Counted from the first letter of the stretch, positions 24,301 to 27,976 are shown. The stretch: DNA of 64,000 nucleotides from Thaumatotibia leucotreta (GCA_025490895.1 JALPQI010030811.1:1-64000), one strand, 5' to 3'. A program made the numbers and translations. Notes: generated by a model from the sequence alone, not told the origin.

Positions 24301-26092
24301 GCATATTTTGTGGAACAATAATCGACATAAAAGTTGGCTTTGAACGTGAAGAGGTACGATTACATTTGAAATTATTTTTTTCAAGTAGAGCGGGAGAATC
24401 TATCAGGGAGTTTATAATTTTGAATAAAAATATGGAATCAATGTACGTTCTACGTTTATCCAAAGGTACGATACGATGCCGTACTGCTGATTTTGTATAA
24501 TTAACAAAAATATTTCCGGTGCGATAGTCTAAAGATTTAAGAAACTTATTTTGGACCTTTTCTAAATGTCCAATGTGTACTTTGTACTGCGGATTCCATA
24601 CCACACTTGCATATTCGAGACGACTACGGACAAATGAGTTGTACAGAATTTTAAAGGTAGCAGCTTTTTTAAAGGGTCTTGAAAGCCTAAGAATTAGCCC
24701 TAGTTGCCTAAAAGCTTTTTCAACGGTGTTATTTATATGGACATTAAATTGTAGTTTGCAGTCCAGAGTAACTCCCAAGTCTCTGACCTCCTGAACCCTC
24801 TTAATAACCTTCCCCGCGATTGAGTAATCCGAATTTATGACATTGCGTTGGCGCGAAAAAGATATTATACAGCACTTATCTGCATTGAGCATGAGGTTAT
24901 TATTACTGCAATAGGAAGCAAAACAGTCAAGATCAGATTGAAGACCACTATTCGACGATATTTCTATTACTCCCTAGGGAATTTCACTTTTCTATTACTC
25001 CCGCTACGCATGCAGGCAATGGCGCGCTTAGACAGCAAGTGTGATGAAAAAATTCGGAATGACCTTTAAAGTACAAGGTGCTCGAGACGGATACGGAACA
25101 AACATGAACGGTAAGGACGTTTGTGCACTACACTAACTTTTACCGTCCGGTAGTCCGGTTTTTTACGGTCCGATATGCCACGCCATTAAATGTATATAGT
25201 AGCTTGTGCACTATACGTAATTTTTATTGTCTGACATTTTACTTTTCCCCATTCCGGACAGTATTTTTCCGATCCGAGATGACAGCTATGAAAAACGTGT
25301 TAATGCTTGTGCACTACGTCCGGAATTGCACTGACTTTTACCGTCCCCGATAGTCCGATTTTACAAGCCAATCATCCGTTTTTTTCATGCTACTATGCCG
25401 CACGTCCGAGTAAAAAGACGGACAAGTGCACAAGCCAATCATGCGTTTTTTTCATGCCATATCGGACCATGAAAACTCGGTCCGCCGGACAGTAAAATTC
25501 ATTGTGGTGCACAACCGCCCTAAGGCAGCTCATTTCAAAAAGCGATGTTGTTAAAACAAAATTGCTGCGTGCTATTTGAGATCTCGCGTCTTAGGTATAT
25601 CCGAAACTGACGATTTCCACTGAGTTTCACTCTTATTCATAAAAAATCTTCTTCGAGAGTTAAGAATTTAAGAAAGGAAGATTTTTTTGAGAAAAAATGT
25701 GTATCAACCAAAATACATAATGCGATTTCGTCACTCATCGATCTGTTGTTAGCACTCAATTTAGTTCACTCTGACTGTGACCGTCGCTAGGACGAAAGCG
25801 AATCGATTTTTGATAGAGAACCATATTCTTAGATCTTTTTGAATACTTTCGAAATTCACGTGCCTTCTTGTCAAAAAGTACAATACTGACAGCGTAATTG
25901 ATTTACGCAGGTGATAGCTGAAGGGATGGGCGGCGCGGCGGAAACGGCGCTCCGTATGCTGTGCGAGCCTTCGTGTGCGACCGCCGAGCCAGAGATCACG
26001 GAGTTCTTCCTGGCGCTGTTCACCGCCCTCCTGCCGCAGCTCGGCGCCTTCGCCTACACCGCCATCGACGTGTTCCTCGACGTGGCGCAGAG
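1..26092 (+). CDS. XPO6: Exportin-6 gene (partial; 12 exons placed)
   Basis: Exportin-6 is an importin-beta family (HEAT-repeat, RanGTP-dependent) export receptor that carries profilin-actin out of the nucleus; the Drosophila orthologue is ebo. Twelve exons on the + strand read through in phase: a (ends 306), b 1221-1378, c 3365-3488, d 3851-3933, e 4189-4297, f 4654-4746, g 11125-11284, h 11763-11913, i 14306-14432, j 22246-22386, k 23386-23589, l 25911-26092. All have AG acceptors and GT donors, except that the acceptor of a is not visible. Family-like stretches include CLDIWIQFID (d), KIQFQHNKAQLQHLD (e) and TEWQTFLKHCIE (f). The N-terminus is upstream of the window. An exon of about 40 codons expected between k and l, and the C-terminal exons, were not found. 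Exons g-l are rich in Ala, Arg and His and very GC-rich, while introns are AT-rich. The family call comes from remembered homology, not an alignment. Confidence 0.85.
190..306 (+). CDS. XPO6: XPO6 exon a (last full tandem copy)
   Basis: This reads VKCLTTLQHLFSW, then LPLSSHVPPALVTTVFYWG, then SIATQTQ, and ends in phase 0 at CAG before the donor gtatgt. It joins in frame to exon b (SKEAALAGLGG). The true acceptor is not visible because the sequence upstream is itself another copy of the same exon. Reading through the donor meets a TAG four codons later. Other copies of this exon end at 44 and 175. Confidence 0.75.
361..587. other. XPO6 intron, no recognised feature
   Basis: AT-rich intronic sequence after the exon a array. 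I see no gene or named repeat here. Confidence 0.6.
588..1016. repeat. 140-bp direct repeat, second copy split by a MITE
   Basis: A unit starting tttttcgtgatttgtcc at 588 is repeated from 728. It ends in TTAGGGGCTACGCTAGCTTAC (707-727) and again in a similar form at 996-1016. The second copy is interrupted at its TTA by the MITE at 850-995. An inverted match to the same end (gtaagctagcgtaggccctta) lies near 1161-1181, so 999-1178 may be another small TIR element. Confidence 0.7.
850..995. mobile_element. 146-bp MITE with TTA duplication (PIF/Harbinger-like)
   Basis: Terminal inverted repeats begin CCCCCTTATTCATAAACGTC and the two arms fold back over nearly the whole length. TTA flanks it at 847-849 and 996-998. 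A 3-bp TWA target duplication is typical of PIF/Harbinger elements. A related, more decayed copy lies at 22408-22511. Confidence 0.8.
1221..1378 (+). CDS. XPO6: XPO6 exon b
   Basis: Acceptor ttatttccgcag and donor cacga|gtaagt. It reads SKEAALAGLGGVCELLYRRY and continues to THPPLLAPHE. It starts in phase 0, matching exon a. It ends with GA of a split Asp codon that exon c completes. Confidence 0.85.
1379..1650. other. XPO6 intron, no recognised feature
   Basis: Moderately GC-rich intronic stretch. Short ORFs on both strands show no recognisable domain. Confidence 0.5.
1651..1823 (+). mobile_element. LINE 3'-UTR fragment ending in (GTATT)n
   Basis: It contains aaaggttgtctggaagagat followed by cgctttttagcgataaggcc, then gtgtgcaataaagag and a short (attgt) repeat tail. 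I recognise this as the 3' end of a common lepidopteran non-LTR retrotransposon of Jockey/CR1 type. The class is from memory. No coding part is present. Confidence 0.7.
1866..1956. repeat. Degenerate ccggccgataccggatag minisatellite
   Basis: Three imperfect units of about 32 bp, each carrying tccggcc...gatac(c/t)ggatag. The related GC-rich motif gaatattcggccg recurs near 2607-2650. Confidence 0.6.
1987..2590. other. XPO6 intron, unassigned sequence
   Basis: No recognisable exon or named repeat. Small ORFs occur on both strands, none with a domain. Part of this may be an old mobile-element fragment that I cannot place. Confidence 0.4.
2651..2696. repeat. Perfect 46-bp palindrome
   Basis: caactatccgttgcgttttt at the left end is exactly mirrored at the right end, with no spacer (centre at agt|act). 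It sits directly beside gaatattcggccg-type repeats at 2600-2650 and is probably the core of a decayed palindromic MITE. Confidence 0.9.
2697..3364. other. XPO6 intron, nothing recognised
   Basis: Intronic sequence upstream of exon c. The acceptor of exon c, ctatttgtttcag, ends it. No other feature could be supported. Confidence 0.5.
3365..3488 (+). CDS. XPO6: XPO6 exon c
   Basis: Acceptor tttgtttcag and donor cag|gtactt. It completes the split Asp of exon b and reads YLNKLAEFLKLFISLHFKRL, then LEAEPEFDAIQFLSYLFQFT. This matches the family pattern of a FxxFLxLFxSxHLxRxE helix followed by EFLxLLFxYTF. It ends in phase 0. Confidence 0.88.
3851..3933 (+). CDS. XPO6: XPO6 exon d
   Basis: Acceptor ttcttttcag and donor taa|gtgagt. 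It reads VPVCTIFVNCLDIWIQFID followed by ILKPEDTV. The CLDIW core with a following hydrophobic helix is characteristic of exportin-6. It ends with two bases (AA) of a Lys codon. Confidence 0.88.
4189..4297 (+). CDS. XPO6: XPO6 exon e
   Basis: Acceptor catcctaacag and donor gac|gtaagt. It completes the Lys codon and reads YWEALRGLVEGILNKIQFQH, then NKAQLQHLDNEVYDDD. The NKIQFQHNKAQLQHLD stretch followed by acidic residues is the most diagnostic exportin-6 segment in the window. Confidence 0.9.
4654..4746 (+). CDS. XPO6: XPO6 exon f
   Basis: Acceptor tatattgcag and donor gtg|gtgagt. It reads GETEWQTFLKHCIECIARVA, then ELAPLDVFTCV, in phase 0. The next exon (g) is 6.4 kb away because a DIRS element sits in this intron. 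An alternative donor three bases upstream cannot be excluded. Confidence 0.85.
4888..5076. repeat. DIRS left inverted terminal repeat
   Basis: Reverse complement of 9990-10179, ending in ttcattgttg. The two ITRs diverge only at the outer tips (tttccatcgacg versus the mirrored tgttccgttcgacg), the part templated by the internal complementary region. Confidence 0.88.
5132..5222. repeat. DIRS internal complementary region
   Basis: It reads gatctcggacgtcgatgg...attggaaggtaaaatttcat, then attatgtgttccgttcgac...gagatctcc. The first half mirrors the left end of the element and the second half mirrors the right end. In DIRS elements this region is thought to template the joining of the ends during circle formation. 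Confidence 0.88.
5396..8203 (-). CDS. DIRS tyrosine recombinase ORF (YR; long overlapping frame)
   Basis: Open for 935 codons on the - strand. Only about the last 330 residues look like a tyrosine recombinase. They contain a SAM-like N domain (HWRASTVKTYTPIWNKWSSW), a first Arg box LLLLASGRRVHDLTLL, a second Arg in GSFRSAVSSLNW and a C-terminal ANWQHESTFRRFYHRD with the likely Tyr nucleophile. The usual His of an HxxR box reads Gly here. The upstream ~600 codons overlap the RT ORF in another frame and show no domain, so the true start is probably near 6400 or reached by frameshift. The protein would integrate the circular DNA product. DIRS elements use this instead of an integrase. Confidence 0.85.
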   Translation of the reverse strand: MSSILSKKLGAIKSSEFHLKPHFIGKDSLCSKTSADFTYNRFSSQISDCRITSNDKRGKQYDSRRSPRTCTSYSQLHFTAISATEEQWKGQNNFQSEVSQSVYETHSFQTVQPLPDAQFLTNWRLACQIRFKPSILPCPDTCSTQTISSDKLSRPFNADDVSTVRNSYSSKIICNPIELDSTGAEILRPTRDCLSRRFSDSQPDKSIATKTGTDRQDNPRQPGLENKLSEVSYDSHTNHRVPRYHMGYETQHSLPANKKGKRITSRHASLSRVRIRHCKRNSTPPGPSQLRELRSTQREIALSQPPTTPRTVAESPGPLPSSSVTGSSKGSPMVDRECNTENSHSHRGRKNELYSDGRIRFPMGSSRQRKVAARNLEPPAGELAQQPQGTLHSICSVVERKQKPKELQSCSANGQPDRRSIYKERRWHQVSPVATTDTKIVNINGSPTNHTGPLLSARPIQYRGRRTVKRKLRPRVAPAPGSHGEDIRPLGYSVHRPVRLQDRSRGTKVRLNRLTRLERLLLRRVQQLLALRPSMGISTSEPPASCSASSQHRVGPVHRDNTEVDQTLLEARPEKESLDAADESLQPAKSPGRYNDESPSSTNQRSKYGGLAPFGWHAVTPGWSDQERSLLASHWRASTVKTYTPIWNKWSSWCTKNKIDCHRPPPDQVARYLAHLYLSDKLAYRTILVHKSVISAVCEPLSDTKLSSNILIKNILKAISLAKPSPPKPPVWDARHLIYYLKNTSPNPNSLYDVSRRTAALLLLASGRRVHDLTLLHCSPSNYTDNTHSIILVPKFGSKSDNAFYQQSNWTLLEAPEHNINPVFWIRQLVLITENVRGHCTNLFVSTRVPSKPASPTMIGGWLKRLLADSGIEATPGSFRSAVSSLNWLEKYPINDILAKANWQHESTFRRFYHRDIRSSNTDPAVKSLSNLFNV
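6346..8451 (-). CDS. DIRS reverse transcriptase-RNase H-methyltransferase-like ORF
   Basis: 701 codons, overlapping the gag ORF by 227 nt at its 5' end. RT palm motifs are WLAKFDLSQAYYHVP (first Asp), LPFGIAIAPKLF and VIVYLDDFLIA (YLDD). RNase H follows with FIVTDASDFQWGAV, KELYTVYAAL, VLQTDNRTVVAYIK and YNTEADGLSRG, giving the D-E-D-D set. The C-terminal part has PSIDLFASKTAHVVPRYVS, DAFSNYW and VFPPPSLLPRVL, the domain of DIRS elements described as similar to a methyltransferase. No inactivating break is visible. Translation probably depends on frameshift or re-initiation from gag. Confidence 0.9.
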   Translation of the reverse strand: MVALTRLESKPRIISMLADALQLKSRHTKTNHFEESINKIRIKNPLLLSDPDILRLKEKSHDETTRGAAITVTENDSRKFSAGCLRFYRRNWEQLKAPNSILNLISSVRIPFVQKPPLILPTIDFLHKFRTAESHQMTKEVNNMIQEGVLEPAPLTPSYISPLFLQQKSNGKVRTIFNLKSLNQYMKPTHFKLFNHCQMHNFLQTGDWLAKFDLSQAYYHVPILARHRRFLRISYQGRLMQMTCLPFGIAIAPKLFATLSNWIAQVLRSYGLRVIVYLDDFLIANQTKASLLKQVQIARTTLVNLGWKINYQKSVMIPTQTIEFLGITWDTRHNIRSLPTKKVNALRQDMRAYLASESVTVKETQRLLGRLNFANFVVHRGRLHCRSLQQHLGQLQRAPAHFPPRLSPEVRKDLQWWIGNVTQKTRIHTEVGRTNFIVTDASDFQWGAVVNGKSLQGTWSHQQENWHSNLKELYTVYAALSKESRSLKNSRVVLQTDNRTVVAYIKNEGGTKSPPLQRLTRKLLTLTDRLRITLVPYYLPGRYNTEADGLSRGNCAPEWHLRPEATEKIFARWGTPSIDLFASKTAHVVPRYVSIDSLDSNAYYYDAFSNYWHYDLAWVFPPPSLLPRVLHHLNTASGLFIVITPKWTRPFWRPDLKKRALTRPMKVYNLQRALVDITTNRPPPQINDLNMEAWLLLGGTL
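8225..9679 (-). CDS. DIRS gag-like ORF
   Basis: 484 codons. The N-terminal ~75 residues are Arg/Ser-rich with a duplicated HRRSATPPR segment. A Pro/Ala-rich region (about 105-215) follows, then a more conserved-looking globular part (about 220-420) with DCPEWKAVRYIDAQKKYIAS. A very basic tail ends RRRDNRHRK. No zinc knuckle is seen. It is the first ORF of the DIRS element and probably the nucleic-acid-binding structural protein. The start at the first Met near the right ITR fits the element layout. Confidence 0.8.
   Translation of the reverse strand: MMSDNGSRSASVERERDSRTSHRRRQASSSGADEPRRARSRSRRRRSATPPRHRRSATPPRHRRRHTRAPSGASQFSTASGLENRFEFLSNQLVSQLNNILSSHGARPAAKETPLPTPTSRAIATAPPATIPPAATMAPPAATPAPPTLGPLPVVMAPSTFHVSPALTTQATMPMPAAMLAPPASRLPAAVPALALPARATPTGTQPVAPPRFGQIADLSVSIKDPTIAKAKADRVARSCALSRLDCPEWKAVRYIDAQKKYIASPGFTELLINEELRRLEGPSTSRGSRATQSERSFAALSNAIIAQNEAVNEALQKLMEWSETPEAGEPGALYTKLKDLFDNDSNYKVISQDILQIVSGKRAEAIADRRFDLLRSIKDKYVKEDIDKIPPTSEYIFNPEKLSVYLQKIGGIDKVGKQTPHNLDARRRSPAQVPSYKDKPFRRINKQNSDKKPTATKRPRHSTVKGKKSRRDNSRRRDNRHRK
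9990..10179. repeat. DIRS right inverted terminal repeat
   Basis: Mirrors 4888-5076, starting caacaatgaaatggcggcga and ending cggaacacataat. It contains the 5' end of the element relative to its ORFs, so promoter activity is expected here. No motif was assigned. Confidence 0.88.
10180..11124. other. XPO6 intron f-g, remainder
   Basis: Unique-looking AT-rich sequence between the DIRS element and exon g. The acceptor is a poly-T tract followed by ctag. Small ORFs show no domain. Confidence 0.6.
11125..11284 (+). CDS. XPO6: XPO6 exon g
   Basis: It follows a ten-base T tract and ctag, with donor gcag|gtctat. It reads LERWQGLAGVHARAAGRGG, then a poly-Ala/Gly stretch, then ADGERLLCALLDLATHTRVA and GRLAPALLA. 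Exon f ends FTCV, and the family has a matching LEVYLGLQ-type segment. It ends with one base of a codon (G). Confidence 0.83.
11322..11603. mobile_element. MITE with ~32-bp inverted termini
   Basis: The left end, gatgcgtagcctagatgcca followed by atcgctaacgct, is mirrored by agcgttagcgattggcattt cggctgcgcatt on the right. A second internal inverted motif (attggtctaaggc / gccttagaccaat) lies inside. No target duplication could be assigned. Confidence 0.7.
11763..11913 (+). CDS. XPO6: XPO6 exon h
   Basis: Acceptor tttgttcacag. It completes Asp with exon g and reads SDGRSAQTDGAARAAAGAAL, then VERVAAALGGAALTRPHRAA and HAHAHAHVQ, and ends with GT of a split Val codon. The donor gt|gtgagt is chosen because exon i starts with T followed by CAC GCG GAG, giving QVHAEMF as in the family. 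It is followed by ten more copies of its 3' part and donor. Confidence 0.82.
11806..13270 (+). repeat. 133-bp x ~11 tandem array of exon h 3' part plus donor
   Basis: The string agtgtgagtagctgcacc recurs every 133 bp from 11911 to 13241 (11 donors). By eye the copies are identical. Each unit holds about 108 bp of exon h, the donor gtgagt and about 25 bp of intron. Reading through any donor gives CAA GTG TGA, an immediate stop, and 133 is not a multiple of 3. Only the first donor gives a productive exon. Confidence 0.93.
13434..13594. mobile_element. Palindromic MITE (atgaaataaaactatgaaaa family)
   Basis: The left arm atgaaataaaactatgaaaa then cggataaactcgcgtatatt is mirrored at 13549-13594. 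Between the arms lies ccgacgtttcgaacacttta. I recognise this as a widely dispersed lepidopteran MITE. Confidence 0.8.
13595..14305. other. XPO6 intron h-i
   Basis: AT-rich. The stretch at about 13765-13830 (tggctccaactccaatccgc, then tgatcgtaagtaaaaagtgg) resembles a dispersed lepidopteran repeat. No exon is seen. Confidence 0.5.
14306..14432 (+). CDS. XPO6: XPO6 exon i
   Basis: Acceptor tatccttacag and donor cct|gtgagt. It reads (V)HAEMFACMGAWCVHAAACGV, then PQHTVEGLLAAAVPFLLPHD and LP. It starts with the last base of the split Val codon and ends in phase 0, joining exon j (EPPLLCHAAAH). Confidence 0.85.
14447..14702 (+). mobile_element. Lepidopteran dispersed repeat (fragment), host site of the BEL element
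   Basis: It contains cgcctgatggaaagcgatta, acgtcgcccatggacacccg and gttgccggcctttaaggtgg. This is a very common lepidopteran repeat block that I associate with non-LTR elements, but its class is uncertain. It begins about 15 bp after the exon i donor. The BEL/Pao element is inserted at its end. Confidence 0.65.
14703..14969 (-). repeat. BEL/Pao 3' LTR (267 bp)
   Basis: Matches 21553-21798 except for an extra 21 bp (near 14846-14866, between two gccatc repeats) and a few substitutions. It starts TGTACACTGCCCG and ends GATGCAACA on the + strand. Confidence 0.92.
15109..18427 (-). pseudogene. BEL/Pao RT-RNase H-integrase, broken
   Basis: The long open part runs 17981-15765. RT motifs are FIADIVKMYRQI and FYMDDLMSG. 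RNase H has HGFSDASTAAYGAVV, LELCGAVLLAKL and HAWTDSEVVLAWL. The integrase zinc finger is HMVTLHGA...CRKCITC, and the DDE core has HSGVDYAGPI, SDNGTNFVG and LWEAGVKS. The C-terminal integrase piece is in frame only at 15636-15109. A TAG near 15712 and frame changes near 15770-15930 interrupt it. The N-terminal RT segment (18060-18427) is in a different frame from the rest. Confidence 0.88.
18428..19036 (+). repeat. Inverted duplicate of gag inside the BEL element
   Basis: About 609 bp identical apart from very few differences to the reverse complement of about 20441-21048. It runs from aaaaacacttgtaaaatttt to gaagcagagcagctac. It carries the same in-frame TAA before GATAGACTG as the original gag and one extra T near 18475. 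It separates protease from RT, so pol cannot be continuous. Confidence 0.9.
19037..19604 (-). pseudogene. BEL/Pao aspartic protease segment
   Basis: Reads LLRALIDQGSQASFITRAAA (protease active-site region; Asp then Gly-Ser) followed by QLLGLKITP and, later, IDILLGAEVYSEII and LGWILSGK. It is cut at its 3' side by the inverted gag piece at 19036. It is separated from the gag ORF end (19665) by a frame change. Confidence 0.82.
19665..21098 (-). pseudogene. BEL/Pao gag with in-frame stop
   Basis: The frame from 21098 meets TAA near 20880 and then continues in the same frame to 19665 (387 codons from an internal Met). The C-terminal part has zinc fingers CVYCKQNHHVRNC, CFNCLGSNHSAKYC and CQICHRRHHSLLH, the BEL/Pao gag pattern. 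The middle has PTFSGLYTEWMSFRDLF, the conserved gag core of this superfamily. The stop is shared with the inverted copy at 18428-19036, so it predates that duplication. Confidence 0.87.
21535..21552 (-). other. BEL/Pao primer-binding site
   Basis: Immediately inside the 5' LTR, the - strand reads tgTTGGTCCTTCGAACC. TGG followed by a stretch complementary to a tRNA T-arm and acceptor 3' end is a typical minus-strand primer site. Confidence 0.75.
21553..21798 (-). repeat. BEL/Pao 5' LTR (246 bp)
   Basis: Shares both ends with the left LTR but lacks 21 bp between two gccatc repeats. It should hold the promoter of the element on the - strand. Confidence 0.92.
21892..22111. mobile_element. MITE with 25-bp inverted ends
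   Basis: cactggtctcactgcgagct at the left is mirrored by agctcgcggtgagaccagtg at the right. An inner hairpin (gcgatactcgcccg / gggcgagtatcgct) lies at about 21975-22035. Confidence 0.78.
22246..22386 (+). CDS. XPO6: XPO6 exon j
   Basis: Acceptor ttgtaccag and donor aag|gtatct, 47 codons in phase 0. It reads EPPLLCHAAAHLLLSLSKNV, then KFTSDPVAQAGDLFQHAQRS and LHYLEPK. It matches the family segment LLLSACHLLVSLATTVRP in pattern. Confidence 0.88.
22408..22511. mobile_element. Decayed copy of the 850-995 MITE family
   Basis: tattgtttgtccctttcgat is mirrored by gaaagggacaaacaatactt and followed by agacgtttatgaata, as in 850-995. The outer left arm is missing. Confidence 0.7.
22541..22673. mobile_element. 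Palindromic MITE (gcttagcacatgattgg family)
   Basis: gcttagcacatgattggcgc then gacagtatctcgccgcgaga is mirrored at about 22630-22673. This is a dispersed lepidopteran MITE as I remember it. Confidence 0.8.
22680..23207 (+). repeat. Lepidopteran dispersed repeat, class unknown
   Basis: It contains actgacttcaaattaaggag, ctcataactttcgactgggt and aaccgattttgatgattctt. This block is familiar from many lepidopteran introns, but I cannot name its class. No ORF of note. Confidence 0.5.
23211..23350. mobile_element. MITE GGGCCTGTTTCACAATC, TAA duplication
   Basis: TIRs are about 38 bp and nearly perfect, flanked by TAA at 23208-23210 and 23351-23353 (PIF/Harbinger-like). Its right end is only about 35 bp upstream of XPO6 exon k. 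Confidence 0.85.
23386..23589 (+). CDS. XPO6: XPO6 exon k
   Basis: Acceptor gattatccag and donor aag|gtcagt, 68 codons in phase 0. It reads TASVVREALLWLCLSRLSPG, then a poly-Ala region, then LLAAWTAPLPHAGPAAALPP and LTALQHANKHANTKAKK. The VxxALLWLCLSRL helix matches the family pattern LVCRALSNILL. The acceptor has a weak pyrimidine tract. A MITE ends 32 bp before it. Confidence 0.83.
23396..23868 (+). repeat. ~207-bp tandem array of exon k plus donor (2.3 copies)
   Basis: cgcgaggcgctcctctgg recurs at 23401, 23609 and 23814. The second copy lacks 3 bp (CTG within TGGCTGTGC) and has CTG for CAG before the HANKHAN segment. The third stops within the exon. The donor aag|gtcagt is present twice. 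Confidence 0.9.
23925..24962 (-). mobile_element. 5'-truncated LINE (Jockey/CR1-like)
   Basis: On the - strand the element ends in an A-rich (ttattttta complement) tail near 23935. Its RT C-terminal region lies at 24227-24892. It is truncated at about 24962. It shares no protein detail with the LINE at 42.1 kb beyond the common layout. Confidence 0.82.
24227..24892 (-). pseudogene. LINE reverse transcriptase, C-terminal part
   Basis: 221 codons open. Motifs are LMLNADKCCIISFSR, VRDLGVTLDCKLQFN (RT thumb), RSRLEYASVVWNP and HLEKVQNKFLKSL, followed by a Jockey/CR1-like C-terminal tail. It lacks the endonuclease and RT palm because of 5' truncation, so it is not functional. Confidence 0.85.
25108..25525. 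mobile_element. ~420-bp inverted-repeat element
   Basis: Left end aaggacgtttgtgcactaca, cttttaccgtccggtagtcc and acggtccgatatgcca are mirrored at 25455-25525 (tgccatatcggaccatg...gtccgccggacagtaaaa...gtggtgcacaaccg). Related internal copies of the same strings lie between them. Confidence 0.65.
25526..25910. other. XPO6 intron k-l, nothing recognised
   Basis: AT-rich. The exon expected between k and l (about 40 codons by family length) is not found here. The acceptor of exon l is attgatttacgcag. Confidence 0.5.
25911..26092 (+). CDS. XPO6: XPO6 exon l
   Basis: Acceptor gatttacgcag and donor cagag|gtgaga. It reads VIAEGMGGAAETALRMLCEP, then SCATAEPEITEFFLALFTAL and LPQLGAFAYTAIDVFLDVAQ. The EITEFFLALFxALLPQLG helix pair matches the FFLTLFRGL-type family segment. 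It ends with two bases of a codon, and no following exon was found in the window. Confidence 0.85.
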
Positions 26093-26786
26093 GTGAGATA
26101 TACTGCGAGGTGCGAGGAACCATAGCCGAGACTTGTGGCCGAGATCACAGTTCTTCCTGGCGCTGTTCACCGCGCTCCTGCCGCAGCTCGGCGCCTTCGC
26201 CTACACCGCCATCGACGTGTTCCTCGACGTGGCGCAGAGGTGAGATATACTGCGAGGGGCGAGGAACCATAGCCGAGACTTGTGGCCGAGATCACAGTTC
26301 TTCCTGGCGCTGTTCACCGCGCTCCTGCCGCAGCTCGGCGCCTTCGCCTACACCGCCATCGACGTGTTCCTCGACGTGGCGCAGAGGTGAGATATACTGC
26401 GAGGGGCGAGGAACCATAGCCGAGACTTGTGGCCGAGATCACAGTTCTTCCTGGCGCTGTTCACCGCGCTCCTGCCGCAGCTCGGCGCCTTCGCCTACAC
26501 CGCCATCGACGTGTTCCTCGACGTGGCGCAGAGGTGAGATATACTGCGAGGGGCGAGGAACCATAGCCGAGACTTGTGGCCGAGATCACAGTTCTTCCTG
26601 GCGCTGTTCACCGCGCTCCTGCCGCAGCTCGGCGCCTTCGCCTACACCGCCATCGACGTGTTCCTCGACGTGGCGCAGAGGTGAGATATACTGCGAGGGG
26701 CGAGGAACCATAGCCGAGACTTGTGGCCGAGATCACAGTTCTTCCTGGCGCTGTTCACCGCGCTCCTGCCGCAGCTCGGCGCCTTC
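26004..26786 (+). repeat. 147-bp x 5.3 tandem array of exon l 3' part plus donor
   Basis: ttcttcctggcgctgttcac recurs at 26004, 26151, 26298, 26445, 26592 and 26739. Units hold the exon 3' half, the donor gag|gtgaga and about 58 bp of intron. Copy 1 differs from the others (ggag insertion before ttcttcc, gccctc for gcgctc); later copies look the same. 147 is a multiple of 3 but read-through meets AGG TGA at once. The long frame at 25975-26826 is an artefact of the repeat. Confidence 0.92.
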
Positions 26787-26858
26787 GTGGTATGATTTTG
26801 GTCAAACGTCTACCTATTATTTATAAAAAAATCGTGTACACTGTGCGAGGGAAACATA

Positions 26859-27140
26859 GTCAGCCTCCGTAGCCTAGTTGGTAGTGACCCTGCCTACGAA
26901 GCTGGAGGTTCCGGGTTCGAATCCCGGCGAGGGCATTATTTGTGTATTTATTTATCACAAATATTTGTTCCTTGGTCATGGTTGTCTATGTATTTAAGTA
27001 TCTATATGTATCTATCTATTATATATATCGTCGCCTGGTACCCACATCACAAGCCTTAAATGAGCTTACCGTGGGACTAGGCTGATTTGTGTAAAATGTC
27101 CCAAGATATTTATTTATATTTATATATTTATATTATTTAT
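26859..27140 (+). mobile_element. tRNA-derived SINE
   Basis: The head reads agcctagttggtagtgaccc (A-box-like) and ggttccgggttcgaatcccg (B box). It is followed by cacaaatatttgttccttgg and the tail ggactaggctgatttgtg, ending in an (ATTT)n run. Other copies are at 48431 and 56854. A reverse tail fragment lies at 41936. Confidence 0.88.
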
Positions 27141-27690
27141 AGGTGATGAGTGGTGATAACTTGTGATAGATTGATGAACCAATGGTTTATCAATGGTTTG
27201 ACTTTATTGCATTAGAATGGCGATACGCGAAATCGACATGCCTTCTTATAAAAAAATACAAAAACACTTGTGAATATTTATATTCATTTGCTTACATAAT
27301 TACTATATTATTTTAAAGACAACCCTTATTCTATAAATTTTAAAAAGACACGTCTAGGTTATTTTTTTTATTTTTAAAAAATGTTCATACATGTATGAAC
27401 ATTTTCATTCACTATGAATTTGTCAAAACTAACCTGTAATATAATAACATAATAATAGGAATCCAAGTCATCCGTGTTCGTAAATTAAACTATCTGGATC
27501 CTATAAAAACTTATGTATACGTTTAGTCTTTTGAACCCCATAATTCCGAATATCGTAATGCCAACTACCACAAATGGAAAGCAGCAGTCCTATGGGAACC
27601 ATACATACATCATGTTTGCCCGGTGTGGTATTTATACTACGAGTAGATGTATGTAAGAATTCACTAGCGAAATAAATAAAAAAATACAAA
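27141..27690. other. AT-rich spacer
   Basis: No gene recognised. A small palindrome (aatgttcatacatgtatgaacatt) sits at about 27379-27402. Confidence 0.6.
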
Positions 27691-27697
27691 ATAAAAA
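27691..27697 (-). terminator. Pol III T-run after tRNA-Val
   Basis: Five A's on the + strand give TTTTT one base downstream of the discriminator on the - strand. Confidence 0.75.
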
Positions 27698-27770
27698 TGT
27701 TTCCGCCCGGGATCGAACCGGGGGCCTTCTGCGTGTTAGGCAGATGTGATAACCGCTACACCACGGAAAC
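27698..27770 (-). tRNA. tRNA-Val (anticodon AAC)
   Basis: On the - strand it reads GTTTCCG, GTGTAGCGGTTATCAC, the anticodon arm TCTGCCTAACACGCAGA, CCCGGTTCGATCCCGGG and CGGAAAC, with discriminator A. All four stems pair fully and the A and B boxes are intact. A TTTTT run just downstream on the - strand can terminate Pol III. Unlike the SINEs it has no retroposed tail, so I take it as a functional gene. Confidence 0.95.
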
Positions 27771-27976
27771 TATACGTAGAGCTGCGAAAACAGTAATGTA
27801 TTTCATAAGTGTTATTTACCATGCGCTCCACATTTACGGTGAAAATAATCCACAAAATTTAATTATGTTTATGAAGATTAGATCAAAGTTGTTGGTTTGT
27901 AGTGACGTTTATCTTTATATCGATAAATGTAATTATTTTTATGAAAGTTTATGACATGACCAACCCAACTGATTCT

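Noticed and set aside
25975..26826. 283-residue open frame
   Set aside because: It is an off-frame reading of the 147-bp exon l array, open only because 147 is a multiple of 3. It has no domain.
26859..26940. tRNA gene on the + strand
   Set aside because: A- and B-box-like, but it carries a long common tail and recurs at 48431 and 56854, so it is a SINE head.
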